Shown: one piece after another, positions 7,455 through 15,538 of the stretch
How the letters are laid out: the number at the start of each line of letters is the position of its first letter
Position numbering within the stretch: the stretch's first letter is position 1
NCBI GenBank assembly: GCA_963802765.1
Contig: CAWDJZ010000006.1
Span: 248,001 to 312,000, forward strand
DNA length: 64,000 nucleotides
Reading direction: 5' to 3'
Origin: Gaiellasilicea sp963802765
Lineage (GTDB): Bacteria; Actinomycetota; Thermoleophilia; Gaiellales; Gaiellaceae
Program-made: the position numbers and the translations under genes
The notes under the pieces: model-generated
Told to the model about the DNA's origin: nothing
The model's input: only the letters and a program-made list of their open reading frames with translations
Database searches by the model: none

Positions 7455-8462
7455 ATGGACTATGATGGGCGGATGCGGCAGTTCCGAATGGGTGATGTTG
7501 TCGAGGTCCGTTCTGCCGGCGAGATTCTTGAAACACTGGACGACGACGGTGCGCTCGACGGGCTCCCATTCATGCCCGAGATGCTCCGCCACGTCGGACG
7601 CCGCTTCACAGTTTCGACAACGGTCGAAAAGATCTGCGACACGATCTCGGCGACTGGGGGCAGGCGAATGCACGATGTCGTCTACCTGGAAGACCTTCGT
7701 TGCGACGGGTCCGGACACGGAGGTTGCCAGGCCGGTTGTCGGATCTACTGGAAGGAGGCGTGGCTCCGGCCGGTAAACAACGGAGACAACGCAGCCGATG
7801 CACCGATTGCAAGTCCGGACATCGCGACAGAGCTCGATCGCCGCGCGCACACGGCAACCCGCACGACTCGGGACCTGGACGGTGACCAGGAAGAAGTGTG
7901 GCGCTGCCAAGCCACAGAGGCGCTCAAGGCGACCGAGCCGCTGAAGACGTCCAACCTCCGGCAATACTGGCGCGAGTTACGAAGCGGCAACCACCGGTTT
8001 TTCCGCTTCGCCTATGTCTGCGTGACAGGCTTCGTCCTCGAGCTTCGTAGCCGTCTTCCGGGCTTCCGCCCGTTGCCTTTGCAGGGTCCGGGGAAACAGC
8101 CCAAGCCGACGGAGGCGCTGAACCTGCGCCCCGGCGACGTCGTGCAGGTGCGGAGTCGGGAAGAAATTGCGGCCACGCTCGACGAGAACGGGTTCATGCG
8201 CGGGCTCTCTTTTGACCGCGAGATGATTCCCTACTGCGGCGGCACCTACCGCGTTCAGGATCGGGTAGAGCAGATCATCGACGAACGCACGGGCCGAATG
8301 CTCAAGATTCCGTCGGACTGCCTAATCCTGGAGGGCGTGGTCTGCTCCGGTGAGATCAGCCCGGGACGGTGGTTCTGCCCGCGCGCGGTCTATCCATACT
8401 GGCGCGAGGCGTGGGTTCGCCCCGTCAGGGAGGGCGGGCAAGAAGAGCACCAACACGGTTGA
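7455..8462 (+). CDS. uncharacterised protein with a duplicated ~97-residue domain
   Basis: 335 residues, no recognised family. Two copies of one domain are visible, at residues 12-107 and 226-324. Each begins GDVVxVRSxxEIxxTLDxxG, continues LPFMPEM or LSFDREM, then a beta-rich part ending in Y-W-K/R-E-A-W-L/V-R-P-V. Cysteines recur near the end of each copy (RCDGSGHGGCQAGC; CSGEISPGRWFC), suggesting a metal site or disulfides. The opening resembles an SH3-like barrel, which is inference. A ~120-residue linker with charged and hydrophobic parts joins them. It sits at the edge of the polysaccharide locus, convergent with a glycosyltransferase. Confidence 0.6.
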   Translation: MDYDGRMRQFRMGDVVEVRSAGEILETLDDDGALDGLPFMPEMLRHVGRRFTVSTTVEKICDTISATGGRRMHDVVYLEDLRCDGSGHGGCQAGCRIYWKEAWLRPVNNGDNAADAPIASPDIATELDRRAHTATRTTRDLDGDQEEVWRCQATEALKATEPLKTSNLRQYWRELRSGNHRFFRFAYVCVTGFVLELRSRLPGFRPLPLQGPGKQPKPTEALNLRPGDVVQVRSREEIAATLDENGFMRGLSFDREMIPYCGGTYRVQDRVEQIIDERTGRMLKIPSDCLILEGVVCSGEISPGRWFCPRAVYPYWREAWVRPVREGGQEEHQHG

Positions 8463-8496
8463 GCGACCTGCCCATCCGGCAGCCGCCGGGCTGATG

Positions 8497-9444
8497 TCAT
8501 CGCCGCAACACTCGGCGTCTCGCGCGCGAAAGCCGCTTGCGCCCCCAATAAACCACATGCTTCGAGGCGAAACGCCGGAGCGCCGATTTGCACCGGCGCA
8601 ATTGCTCATCGGTGAGGTCGGCCTCGAGCACGAGCTCGAGTAGATCGTTGTAGAGGCGCCTCGGAGATGACTTCAGCGTCTCCGGCCGATGCGGGGAGTA
8701 ACGGCGACGGAGCGCCGCTGGATCGACGTTGTGGTCGGGACGCGTTCGATTGGCAAGCGGGACGTGTCGGTGGAGGATCGGGCCCGTCAGGGCGAGCTCC
8801 GCGGCGAGCAGCCAGTCTGCGTTCTCCGACCCGCCCTGACGGCGTGCACGAAGCAGCGCTTCGCGACGGTACATGCCATAGAGCGGGTCGTACTTCGCAT
8901 CACCCGCATGGAAGAACCACAACATCCGCTCGAACCGGCGGGCGGGATCCGGAGACGTGGGGAATTCACCTCGGTAGTCCTCAGAGATGGTCGATCCGTC
9001 GGCTGAGTGGAACGTGAAGTTGGTCGTTATGCCGATGGCGTCTTCCCGCGCGCGAAGCTCCCGGACGCAATCCGAGAGGCAGCTGGGAGCAAGCCAGTCG
9101 TCCGAGCTGATCCACCGGAAGAACGTGCCACTCGAGAGCTCGAGCACGCGGTTGACATTGGCGAGGATTCCGACATTCACTTCGTTCACGCTCAGCTTGA
9201 TACGCGGGTCGGAGCGCGCAAGATCGGAGATCAGTTCGCGCGTCCCGTCGTCCGAGGCATTGTCCGAAACGACAAGTTCGAGATTCGTGAAATCCTGCGT
9301 AAGCACCGATTCGATGCAGTGCCCGACGACATCCCGCGCGTTTCGTACGGCGAGTCCCACGGAGACCTCCGGGACGCTGACCATCACGGTGTGTTGGTCA
9401 GCTCCGCAAGAAGCGGCAACGCCGAGAGTCCGATCATGAGCCAT
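8497..9444 (-). CDS. family 2 glycosyltransferase
   Basis: 315 residues with a GT-A fold. The N-terminus VSVGLAVRNARDVVGHCIES is followed by VVSDNASDDGT (nucleotide-sugar binding) and the metal-binding region FRWISSDDWLAP, then WFFHAGDAKYDPLYGMYRRE in the acceptor half. The start may instead be the ATG at 9384, which would begin MVSVPEVSVGL as in most relatives. No membrane segment, so probably a cytoplasmic or peripheral enzyme adding one sugar to the surface glycan. It is 95 bases downstream of the SAF-domain oxidoreductase and on the same strand. Donor and acceptor cannot be inferred. Confidence 0.85.
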   Translation of the reverse strand: MAHDRTLGVAASCGADQHTVMVSVPEVSVGLAVRNARDVVGHCIESVLTQDFTNLELVVSDNASDDGTRELISDLARSDPRIKLSVNEVNVGILANVNRVLELSSGTFFRWISSDDWLAPSCLSDCVRELRAREDAIGITTNFTFHSADGSTISEDYRGEFPTSPDPARRFERMLWFFHAGDAKYDPLYGMYRREALLRARRQGGSENADWLLAAELALTGPILHRHVPLANRTRPDHNVDPAALRRRYSPHRPETLKSSPRRLYNDLLELVLEADLTDEQLRRCKSALRRFASKHVVYWGRKRLSRARRRVLRR

Positions 9445-9539
9445 CGGACCTGAGTAAAGACAGACGCGTCGGATGCGAACATGCTCACGCCGAATATCGC
9501 ATAAAGGCGCATCCTGTGATCATTGTCGTTTCCAGGGTT

Positions 9540-10823
9540 TTACGGGACGAGTTGCGACCGCTGCTCGTCTCGAAGGCGGTCGACGATACGACCTTCGGGG
9601 AGCTCGACATCGTCGTACGTAAGGGCTGCGTTTGCCGCAACGTCCCGCCGCAACACACATCCGATCGCGACGCCGATCGGGAGGAGATTCTCGTCGGTCG
9701 CGACGTCGGCGCGTTCGATCACGCCGTAGACCGTGAACCCGCCGATTGAGTCCACTTCCTCGCCCGCCTGCAGGTCGCGTTTCGCAATCGCCACGACCTC
9801 GCATACCGGCGCGCCCCGCGGAGAGACCGCTGCGTCGAGGAAGAGAGCGGCTCGGGCCGCCGTGAGCGGAGCGTCTGCCTGCGGCAGGTGCCAGGGCTGG
9901 TAGAAGACGTACAGCGGCCCGTCTCCCATCTTGAAGTAGCGAAGGTACTCCTGCTTCAGCGGGTGCTCGGTACGGCCGACGACGAACGCGCCGGTTCCCG
10001 GCGCCGCGCCCAGCACGTAATCGACTGCGCCACCCATCTTCACGAGCTGCGAGTCCTCCACCTGGCCCAGGACGTCGCCTACGTGGTCGACGCGGAAGCC
10101 CGTCATGCCACGGCGGAGGACGGTGAAGCCCGTCGCGTTCGCAACCAGTGTCGCTTCCATCGCGAGCTTGGTCCCGTCCGCGAACGACGTGACCATATGC
10201 GCCCGCTGTCCAACGGTCTCCGCGAACGCGCGCTGCGTCTCAGGAGTCCGGCTGTGGTCGAGGAAGCCTTTGATGTTCCCGGCCAGCAGTGGGTGGAGGC
10301 CGATGCCGCGGACGTAGCGCAAGAGGTTGAGCACGACACCCGGCTCGTCACCGTCCGTATTCGTGAGCACGGTTCCGGCGCGTCGGGCATACAACGCCAG
10401 GATAGGGCCGACCGTACAGTCGAGCTCGGCGTTCACGAGGACGAGATGCTTGCCGCGCTCGATCGCGTTGAGACAGATCTTCGCTCCGTACTCGATCTCG
10501 CCGGTCGTCTCGATCACCACGTCGATCGAGTCGGCCGCGCAAACTACGGTCGGGTCCTGCGTGAGCGCGGTCTTTCCCGCCGCGACTGCTTGGTCGAGCG
10601 ACTCGGCGGAATCCGCGGCAACTGGTTCGACGGCCAGCGAGCCGAGAAGCTCGGCTGCAGCGTCGGGACGTCGGCTGCAGACGGCCGCGAGCCTGATCCC
10701 CGGCGGGCCGTCCAGGATATGGGCCAGGATCCCGCGCGCCATATACCCAGCGCCGATCACCGCGATCTGAACCGGCTTCCCGATGCGCTCCCGTTCCTCG
10801 AGTGCCTTGTCGAGGATGATCAC
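9540..10823 (-). CDS. NAD(P)-dependent oxidoreductase with C-terminal SAF domain (COG4091-like)
   Basis: 427 residues from a GTG at 10823, which overlaps the preceding stop as GTGA. An N-terminal Rossmann fold (VQIAVIGAGYMARG) is followed by a homoserine-dehydrogenase-like middle (VVIETTGEIEYGAK, NTDGDEPGVVLNLLRYVRGI, GNIKGFLDHSRTP). The C-terminus is a SAF/antifreeze-like domain (GEEVDSIGGFTVYGVIERA, LPIGVAIGCVLRRDV). Members of this group recur in polysaccharide loci beside cytidylyltransferase and 3,5-epimerase genes, and probably act on a nucleotide-sugar or a sugar-derived acid. The exact reaction is not known to me. Confidence 0.75.
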   Translation of the reverse strand: MIILDKALEERERIGKPVQIAVIGAGYMARGILAHILDGPPGIRLAAVCSRRPDAAAELLGSLAVEPVAADSAESLDQAVAAGKTALTQDPTVVCAADSIDVVIETTGEIEYGAKICLNAIERGKHLVLVNAELDCTVGPILALYARRAGTVLTNTDGDEPGVVLNLLRYVRGIGLHPLLAGNIKGFLDHSRTPETQRAFAETVGQRAHMVTSFADGTKLAMEATLVANATGFTVLRRGMTGFRVDHVGDVLGQVEDSQLVKMGGAVDYVLGAAPGTGAFVVGRTEHPLKQEYLRYFKMGDGPLYVFYQPWHLPQADAPLTAARAALFLDAAVSPRGAPVCEVVAIAKRDLQAGEEVDSIGGFTVYGVIERADVATDENLLPIGVAIGCVLRRDVAANAALTYDDVELPEGRIVDRLRDEQRSQLVP

Positions 10824-11365
10824 GAAGAGGTCTCCATGGCGCCGAGGAGGGGCCACGAGCGGTCTCGTTCGCCGACAATCTGGGGAGCGTGAGGCCATTC
10901 GATGCCGAGCATTGGGTCGTCGTACCGGACGCCCGCGGCTGCATCGGGCTCGTAGAAGCACGTCGTTCCATAGGCGAGCTCGGTGTGGTCGACGAGCGTC
11001 AGGTAGCCGTGTGCGCAACCTTCCGGGACATAGAGCTGACGTCCCGTTCCGGCGGCGAGCTCGATCCCGAACCACTCTCCGTAGGTGGGGGAGGTGGAAC
11101 GCAAGTCGACGGCGACGTCGAAGAGCGCTCCACGCGGGCACCACACGAGCTTGGATTCCTCGTACGGCTCCGTTTGGAAGTGGAGCCCGCGAAGCGTGTG
11201 ACGGTGTGGGTTCGTCGCCACGTTCGTCTGAACGAAGTCGCCGTTGAGACCCGCCGTTTCGAGTTCACGCCGGCACCACAACCGCGCAAACGATCCTCGT
11301 TCGTCCACTCGGGGCTCGAGCTCGACGACGGCGACGCCCGAGATCGGTGTCATGACGAGCTTCAT
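10820..11365 (-). CDS. rfbC: dTDP-4-dehydrorhamnose 3,5-epimerase family protein
   Basis: 181 residues with a cupin fold. The hallmarks are DERGSFARLWCRREL, QTNVATNPHRHTLRGLHFQ with the catalytic histidine, DVAVDLR, and YVPEGCAHGYLTL. It is normally the third enzyme of dTDP-L-rhamnose synthesis. Here it sits among a cytidylyltransferase and a SAF-domain oxidoreductase rather than with rmlABD, so it may instead epimerise a CDP- or dTDP-4-keto sugar for a different deoxysugar. ATGA overlap upstream with the UDP-glucose dehydrogenase gene, GTGA overlap downstream. Confidence 0.85.
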   Translation of the reverse strand: MKLVMTPISGVAVVELEPRVDERGSFARLWCRRELETAGLNGDFVQTNVATNPHRHTLRGLHFQTEPYEESKLVWCPRGALFDVAVDLRSTSPTYGEWFGIELAAGTGRQLYVPEGCAHGYLTLVDHTELAYGTTCFYEPDAAAGVRYDDPMLGIEWPHAPQIVGERDRSWPLLGAMETSS

Positions 11366-12708
11366 CGCTGCTGCCCCAACCCGATGCCCGTGTACCGGGC
11401 AACCGTCTTGTCGAGCATACGGCGCCCGTCGGCGATAACGGGCGAGCGTCCGATCCGCTCGAGGAGCGCCGGCAGCTCTTCGTACTGCTGCCAGCGCGTG
11501 ACGATCACGACAGCGTCTGCGCTCGCCACGGCCGCCTCGAGGCTCTCGACGAACTCGACATCCTCGAGCTCGTCCGGAAGAGCCCGCACGACCGGATCGT
11601 GTGCAGTGACGCGCGCTCCGGCCGCAATCAGTCCCCGGATCACCGGCAGCGCCGGCGTCTCTCGGACATCGTCGGTGTCCGGTTTGAAGGCCAGGCCCAG
11701 TACCGTGACAGATGCGTTTTCGAGCGAGCCCAGGCTCTCTTCGACCACGCTGACGAGTTCCTCTGCACGCCGGGCGTTGACGTCGAGGACGGCTGAGAGA
11801 ATCGGTGTGGAGAGGCCGAGCGCGCGTCCGTGTGCAATGAGCGCGCTGACGTCTTTTGGCAGGCAGCTGCCGCCGAATCCGCAACCGGCCTCGAGAAACG
11901 AAGTGAGCGGCGCAAGTGCAGCTCCGTTCCGATCCTCGAGGCGACTGAGATAGCCGGATAGGTGGACGCCGTGCATGACGTCCACGATGTCAGCGTCCGG
12001 CAAGGCCGCGCAGAGGTCCGCTATCTCGTTCGCGAATGAGATAGCCGTTGCGAGGAGCGCGTTGGACGCGTACTTGGTCATCTCGGCAGTCGTCCGTGTC
12101 GTGTGCAGGCGCGGAACACCGGCGGGCAACGCCTCGTAGAGCTCAAACACTCGCTCGGCGCTCGCTTGGTCGGGGACGCCCACGACGATTCGGTCGGGCT
12201 CGAGGAAATCCTGAACAGCCCGGCCTTCGGTCAGGAACTCTGGGTTCACGGCCACGACAACTCCATCGTCGGTCGACCTGCCGGCCGCGTCGGCGACCGC
12301 GGGCGCGAGCACGCGCTCGGTTGTGCCAGGCACCACTGTGCTCTTGATCACGACCAGGTGGTCCGTCGGGTTGTCCCGCAACGCCGCACCGATCTCTGCC
12401 GCGCTGGCTCTGGCGGCGGTGAGGTCGATTGAGCCGTCATCGCGGGAAGGCGTTCCGACTGCGATGAATGTCACCTCCGCGGCGCGCACGGCTTCCACGA
12501 GGTTCGTCGTCGCACGAAGCCTGTCGCCCGCATGGCGTCGGATCAACTCCGGTAGCCGAGGCTCATGTATCGGGCATTCGCCGCGCGAGATCTGCTCGAC
12601 GCGGTCGGCGTCGATGTCGACGACGGTCACGGTGTGGCCGAGCTCGGCCAGACACGCACCCGTCACGAGCCCGACGTAGCCGGCTCCGACGATCGCGACG
12701 CGACTCAT
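11362..12708 (-). CDS. UDP-glucose/GDP-mannose dehydrogenase family protein
   Basis: 448 residues, the usual length for UDP-glucose 6-dehydrogenase. N-terminal NAD domain MSRVAIVGAGYVGLVTGACL; VGTPSRDDGSIDL; catalytic region GCGFGGSCLPKDV containing the active-site cysteine; and the C-terminal UDP-binding domain VLGLAFKPDTDDVRETPAL. It oxidises UDP-glucose (or a related sugar) twice to the uronate, supplying acidic sugars for capsule or wall polymers. Coupled by ATGA overlaps on both sides, so co-expressed with the SDR epimerase, which may act on its UDP-glucuronate product. Confidence 0.92.
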   Translation of the reverse strand: MSRVAIVGAGYVGLVTGACLAELGHTVTVVDIDADRVEQISRGECPIHEPRLPELIRRHAGDRLRATTNLVEAVRAAEVTFIAVGTPSRDDGSIDLTAARASAAEIGAALRDNPTDHLVVIKSTVVPGTTERVLAPAVADAAGRSTDDGVVVAVNPEFLTEGRAVQDFLEPDRIVVGVPDQASAERVFELYEALPAGVPRLHTTRTTAEMTKYASNALLATAISFANEIADLCAALPDADIVDVMHGVHLSGYLSRLEDRNGAALAPLTSFLEAGCGFGGSCLPKDVSALIAHGRALGLSTPILSAVLDVNARRAEELVSVVEESLGSLENASVTVLGLAFKPDTDDVRETPALPVIRGLIAAGARVTAHDPVVRALPDELEDVEFVESLEAAVASADAVVIVTRWQQYEELPALLERIGRSPVIADGRRMLDKTVARYTGIGLGQQR

Positions 12709-13859
12709 TCGGTCGAGGACGGATCGCCGGCGTACCAGAGCAATGAGCGGCGAAGTCCCTCGTCAAGACCGATTGAGGGGGTGTAGCCCAGCTCACCACG
12801 CGACTTCGTCATGTCCGGGCAGCGCCTCGCCGGGTTGTCCACGAGGTACTCCTCGTCATCGGACTCCTCAAAGTGCGCGGCGCCGCTATATGCGAGCAGT
12901 TCCGCGCTGATGCGTTGCATGCGCTCGGCGAGCTCGCGGACAGTTACTTCGGGCTCGTCGACGCCGATGTTGTACGGCTCGCCCGGCTGTCCGCGGACGA
13001 GCGCCTTGTAATAGCCCGAAACGGCGTCGGCGACGTAACAGAAGGTGCGTGTCGCCGTTCCATCGGAGCGCAATACGATGTCGCGCCCGGCGAGGATGTC
13101 GCGGGCGAAATCCGGGATCACGCGTCCGTCGGTAAGCCTCAGACCCGGCCCGTAGTTGTTGAACGGACGCACCATCGAGACGGGCACGCCATGTTCGCGG
13201 ACGAAGGCGACGCAAAGCGTCTCGCCGTACCGCTTCGACTCGTCGTAGCACGAGCGCGGGCCGGTACACGAGACGTAGCCACGATAGTCCTCGGGTGTCG
13301 GAATCCGGTCCGGATCCGGGTCGCCGTAGATCTCGCTGCTCGAGAAGAAGACCATGTTGCGCAGCGGACGCCCCGTGCGTGCGCGTTCGATCGAATGATC
13401 GAGGAGGTTGCGGAGACCGACGATATTGGCGTCCATCGTCGCGATCGGGTGCTGTCGGTACACCATCGGCGACGCGATCCCGGCCGCGTGAAAGACCCAG
13501 TCCATGTCGGCGACATCGCCGGGCAGTGGGTCGCGCGTGTCGTGGCGGACGACGCGCAATGCGCCGTCGCCGTCGCCGAGCCGCTCGAGCCAACCCGGCA
13601 GGCCGCGGACGAAGTTGTCGTGGACCGTAACCTGGATGCGCTGCTCGACGGAGCAAGATCGATTCCAGTGCAGCGGTACTTGGACGAGGTAGTAACCGAG
13701 GAAGCCCGCGCCACCCGTGATCAAGATCCGGGACCCTGCCAGCTCGAGGAGCTCGTCCCGACAGCTGTCGATCACATGCTCGAGATCGGCGATACGCACT
13801 TCCTCCGCGAGTGCGATTTGATCGTGCACGGACGCGGGCTTGTGGATCATCGGGGCCAA
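12705..13859 (-). CDS. NAD-dependent epimerase/dehydratase (UDP-glucuronate decarboxylase-like)
   Basis: 384 residues. An N-terminal ~35-residue helical extension precedes the Rossmann motif ILITGGAGFLGYYLV. Catalytic elements are FFSSSEIYGDP and CYDESKRYGE (YxxxK), then PFNNYGPGLRLTDGRVIPDF and RTFCYVADAV. The pattern resembles UDP-xylose synthase/UDP-glucuronate decarboxylase, and the coupled upstream position next to a UDP-glucose dehydrogenase supports that. Other SDR sugar enzymes cannot be excluded. First gene of a four-gene minus-strand operon (13859 to 9540). Its upstream 163 bases are noncoding and probably hold the promoter. Confidence 0.82.
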   Translation of the reverse strand: MAPMIHKPASVHDQIALAEEVRIADLEHVIDSCRDELLELAGSRILITGGAGFLGYYLVQVPLHWNRSCSVEQRIQVTVHDNFVRGLPGWLERLGDGDGALRVVRHDTRDPLPGDVADMDWVFHAAGIASPMVYRQHPIATMDANIVGLRNLLDHSIERARTGRPLRNMVFFSSSEIYGDPDPDRIPTPEDYRGYVSCTGPRSCYDESKRYGETLCVAFVREHGVPVSMVRPFNNYGPGLRLTDGRVIPDFARDILAGRDIVLRSDGTATRTFCYVADAVSGYYKALVRGQPGEPYNIGVDEPEVTVRELAERMQRISAELLAYSGAAHFEESDDEEYLVDNPARRCPDMTKSRGELGYTPSIGLDEGLRRSLLWYAGDPSSTE

Positions 13860-14022
13860 AGGTGAACCTCGCTTTGCATGGAGTCGATGATTGGACGATC
13901 AACGGTATCGGGCGAGCGGAGGGGGGCGAGCCACGGGGTCGCCGTGTCGAGTTCAGGCGTTGGCGCCATCGCGAGAGCGTATCGACGACCCCGGGGACCG
14001 CCGGCTACACATCGGACCAGGA

Positions 14023-14685
14023 TCATGCGACCCGAAGTGAGAGTTTCCGGCAGGTGAAGGCCTCCGCGTAGCCGCTCGGAGCGCGTGCCTCCATGCCGCG
14101 TATGCGCATGAGGCCGAAGAAGAGTTCCTCGTCGAACCAATGTCTCTCACCCTGGCTCGGAAACACGTCCTGAATGAGTTGCACCTTCTCCCGGGCGAGA
14201 TCCTCCGAGATCGGGACGAAGAGATTTGGGTTTCCGAGGTCGCCGTCGTACTTTGGGATCTCATACTCGAAGATGAGGTGGTCGCGCCAGGTGTTCCACG
14301 TCAGCTCGCAGGTGAGTCGATGGTCCTGGTGCAAGTCATGCCGGGCGTGCGTGAGGATGAGGTCGGGCACGAGCAGTTCCTTGAGCTCTTCGAAGATGTC
14401 CTTGAGCTGCCCTCCGACATACGGGAAGTAGCTGTTCTGGAACGGATGCACGAACACCTCGGAGTGCGGGACTGACGCGAGAAAGGCCTCGGCACTCGCC
14501 CTGGCTTCACGCTCCCGCTCTCCCTCGGCGCCGAGCACAACCCACGTCACTGCGATCTCCGGACGTGCTCGAGTGAGAGCGAGGAGCGTCGCGCCGCATC
14601 CGATTTCGATGTCGTCAGCGTGGGCGCCGAGCGCGAGCACGCGGTCGACCGGCGTCGCGCCGCCGACCAGCGGAACGCCGAGCAC
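14023..14685 (-). CDS. PIG-L family deacetylase
   Basis: 220 residues with the zinc-binding AHADDIEIGCGA motif near residue 22 and the second motif THARHDLHQDHR. PIG-L enzymes remove N-acetyl groups from GlcNAc-type sugars (as in mycothiol, GPI or lincosamide pathways). Here the substrate is likely a nucleotide-linked or lipid-linked N-acetyl sugar in the surface glycan. The GTG start at 14685 shares a base with the TAG of the cytidylyltransferase gene, so the two are coupled. Confidence 0.85.
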   Translation of the reverse strand: MLGVPLVGGATPVDRVLALGAHADDIEIGCGATLLALTRARPEIAVTWVVLGAEGEREREARASAEAFLASVPHSEVFVHPFQNSYFPYVGGQLKDIFEELKELLVPDLILTHARHDLHQDHRLTCELTWNTWRDHLIFEYEIPKYDGDLGNPNLFVPISEDLAREKVQLIQDVFPSQGERHWFDEELFFGLMRIRGMEARAPSGYAEAFTCRKLSLRVA

Positions 14686-15476
14686 TAGCGGGCTAGCGAG
14701 GTGTCGACGCTGAGGGGCCCCCAGGGTGCCTTACCGGACTCAGCTAGGGCGTCAAGCCGCTGCTTGTCCTTGATCGTGTCCATCGGCCCCCAGAAGCCGT
14801 CGTAGCGATAGGCGATCAGCTCGCCTTGCTCGATCAACCGCCGGAACGGCTCTTCGACAAGCTCCTCGCCGGAGTTGACGTAGTCGAGGATGTCACGCCG
14901 AAACACGAAGAAGCCCCCGTTGATACGGACGTCCGCCTGCTGGATGTCCTCGATGGATCGGACTGTGCCATCGGCGTCCGCATCGACCACGTGCGCGCTG
15001 AACATGGGGCGCACGGAGACGAAGAGCCCCGTCTTACCGGATGACCGCAGGCGTTCGACCATGTCTGCGAGCGGCGCGTCCGTCAAACCGTCACCGTACG
15101 TCGCGAGGAAGTAGTCACCGTCCAGATGCGGCGCGACGGCAAGGAGGCGCTCGGCAATCGTCGATTGGATCCCGGTATCGACGAAGGTAATGCGCCAATC
15201 GGAGATGTCGCTCCCGAGTAGTTGAACCTCTCTGCCACCGTTCGAGAGCACGAAGTCATTCGACAACGCCTCGTTGTAGGTGAGGAAGTACTCCTTTACG
15301 CTCTCGGCTTTGTAGCCGAGACACAGAACAAAGTCGTCGTATCCCCAGGACGCATACCACTTCATGATGTGCCAGATGATCGGTCGATTCCCGACGCTGA
15401 TCATCGGTTTCGGGATTCGCTTGGTCTCCTCGCCCATGCGGACACCGAACCCGCCGCAAAAGATGACAACCTTCAC
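14685..15476 (-). CDS. rfbF: glucose-1-phosphate cytidylyltransferase
   Basis: 263 residues. The N-terminus VVIFCGGFGVRMGEETKRIP is the nucleotidyltransferase signature, followed by KPMISVGNRPIIWHIMKWY, LATYGDGLTDAPL (metal site), NGGFFVFRRDILDY and GFWGPMDTIKDKQRL. This length and these motifs fit RfbF/DdhA, which makes CDP-glucose from CTP and glucose-1-phosphate as entry to 3,6-dideoxy- and branched CDP-sugars. The usual next enzyme, CDP-glucose 4,6-dehydratase, is not in this window, so either it lies elsewhere or an SDR here fills that step. Confidence 0.9.
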   Translation of the reverse strand: MKVVIFCGGFGVRMGEETKRIPKPMISVGNRPIIWHIMKWYASWGYDDFVLCLGYKAESVKEYFLTYNEALSNDFVLSNGGREVQLLGSDISDWRITFVDTGIQSTIAERLLAVAPHLDGDYFLATYGDGLTDAPLADMVERLRSSGKTGLFVSVRPMFSAHVVDADADGTVRSIEDIQQADVRINGGFFVFRRDILDYVNSGEELVEEPFRRLIEQGELIAYRYDGFWGPMDTIKDKQRLDALAESGKAPWGPLSVDTSLAR

Positions 15477-15538
15477 GCCTTTCCCCCCTCGCCTGTTTCT
15501 TCGCGTGCGCTCTGAGCGGATCTGACCATGGACAGCAC

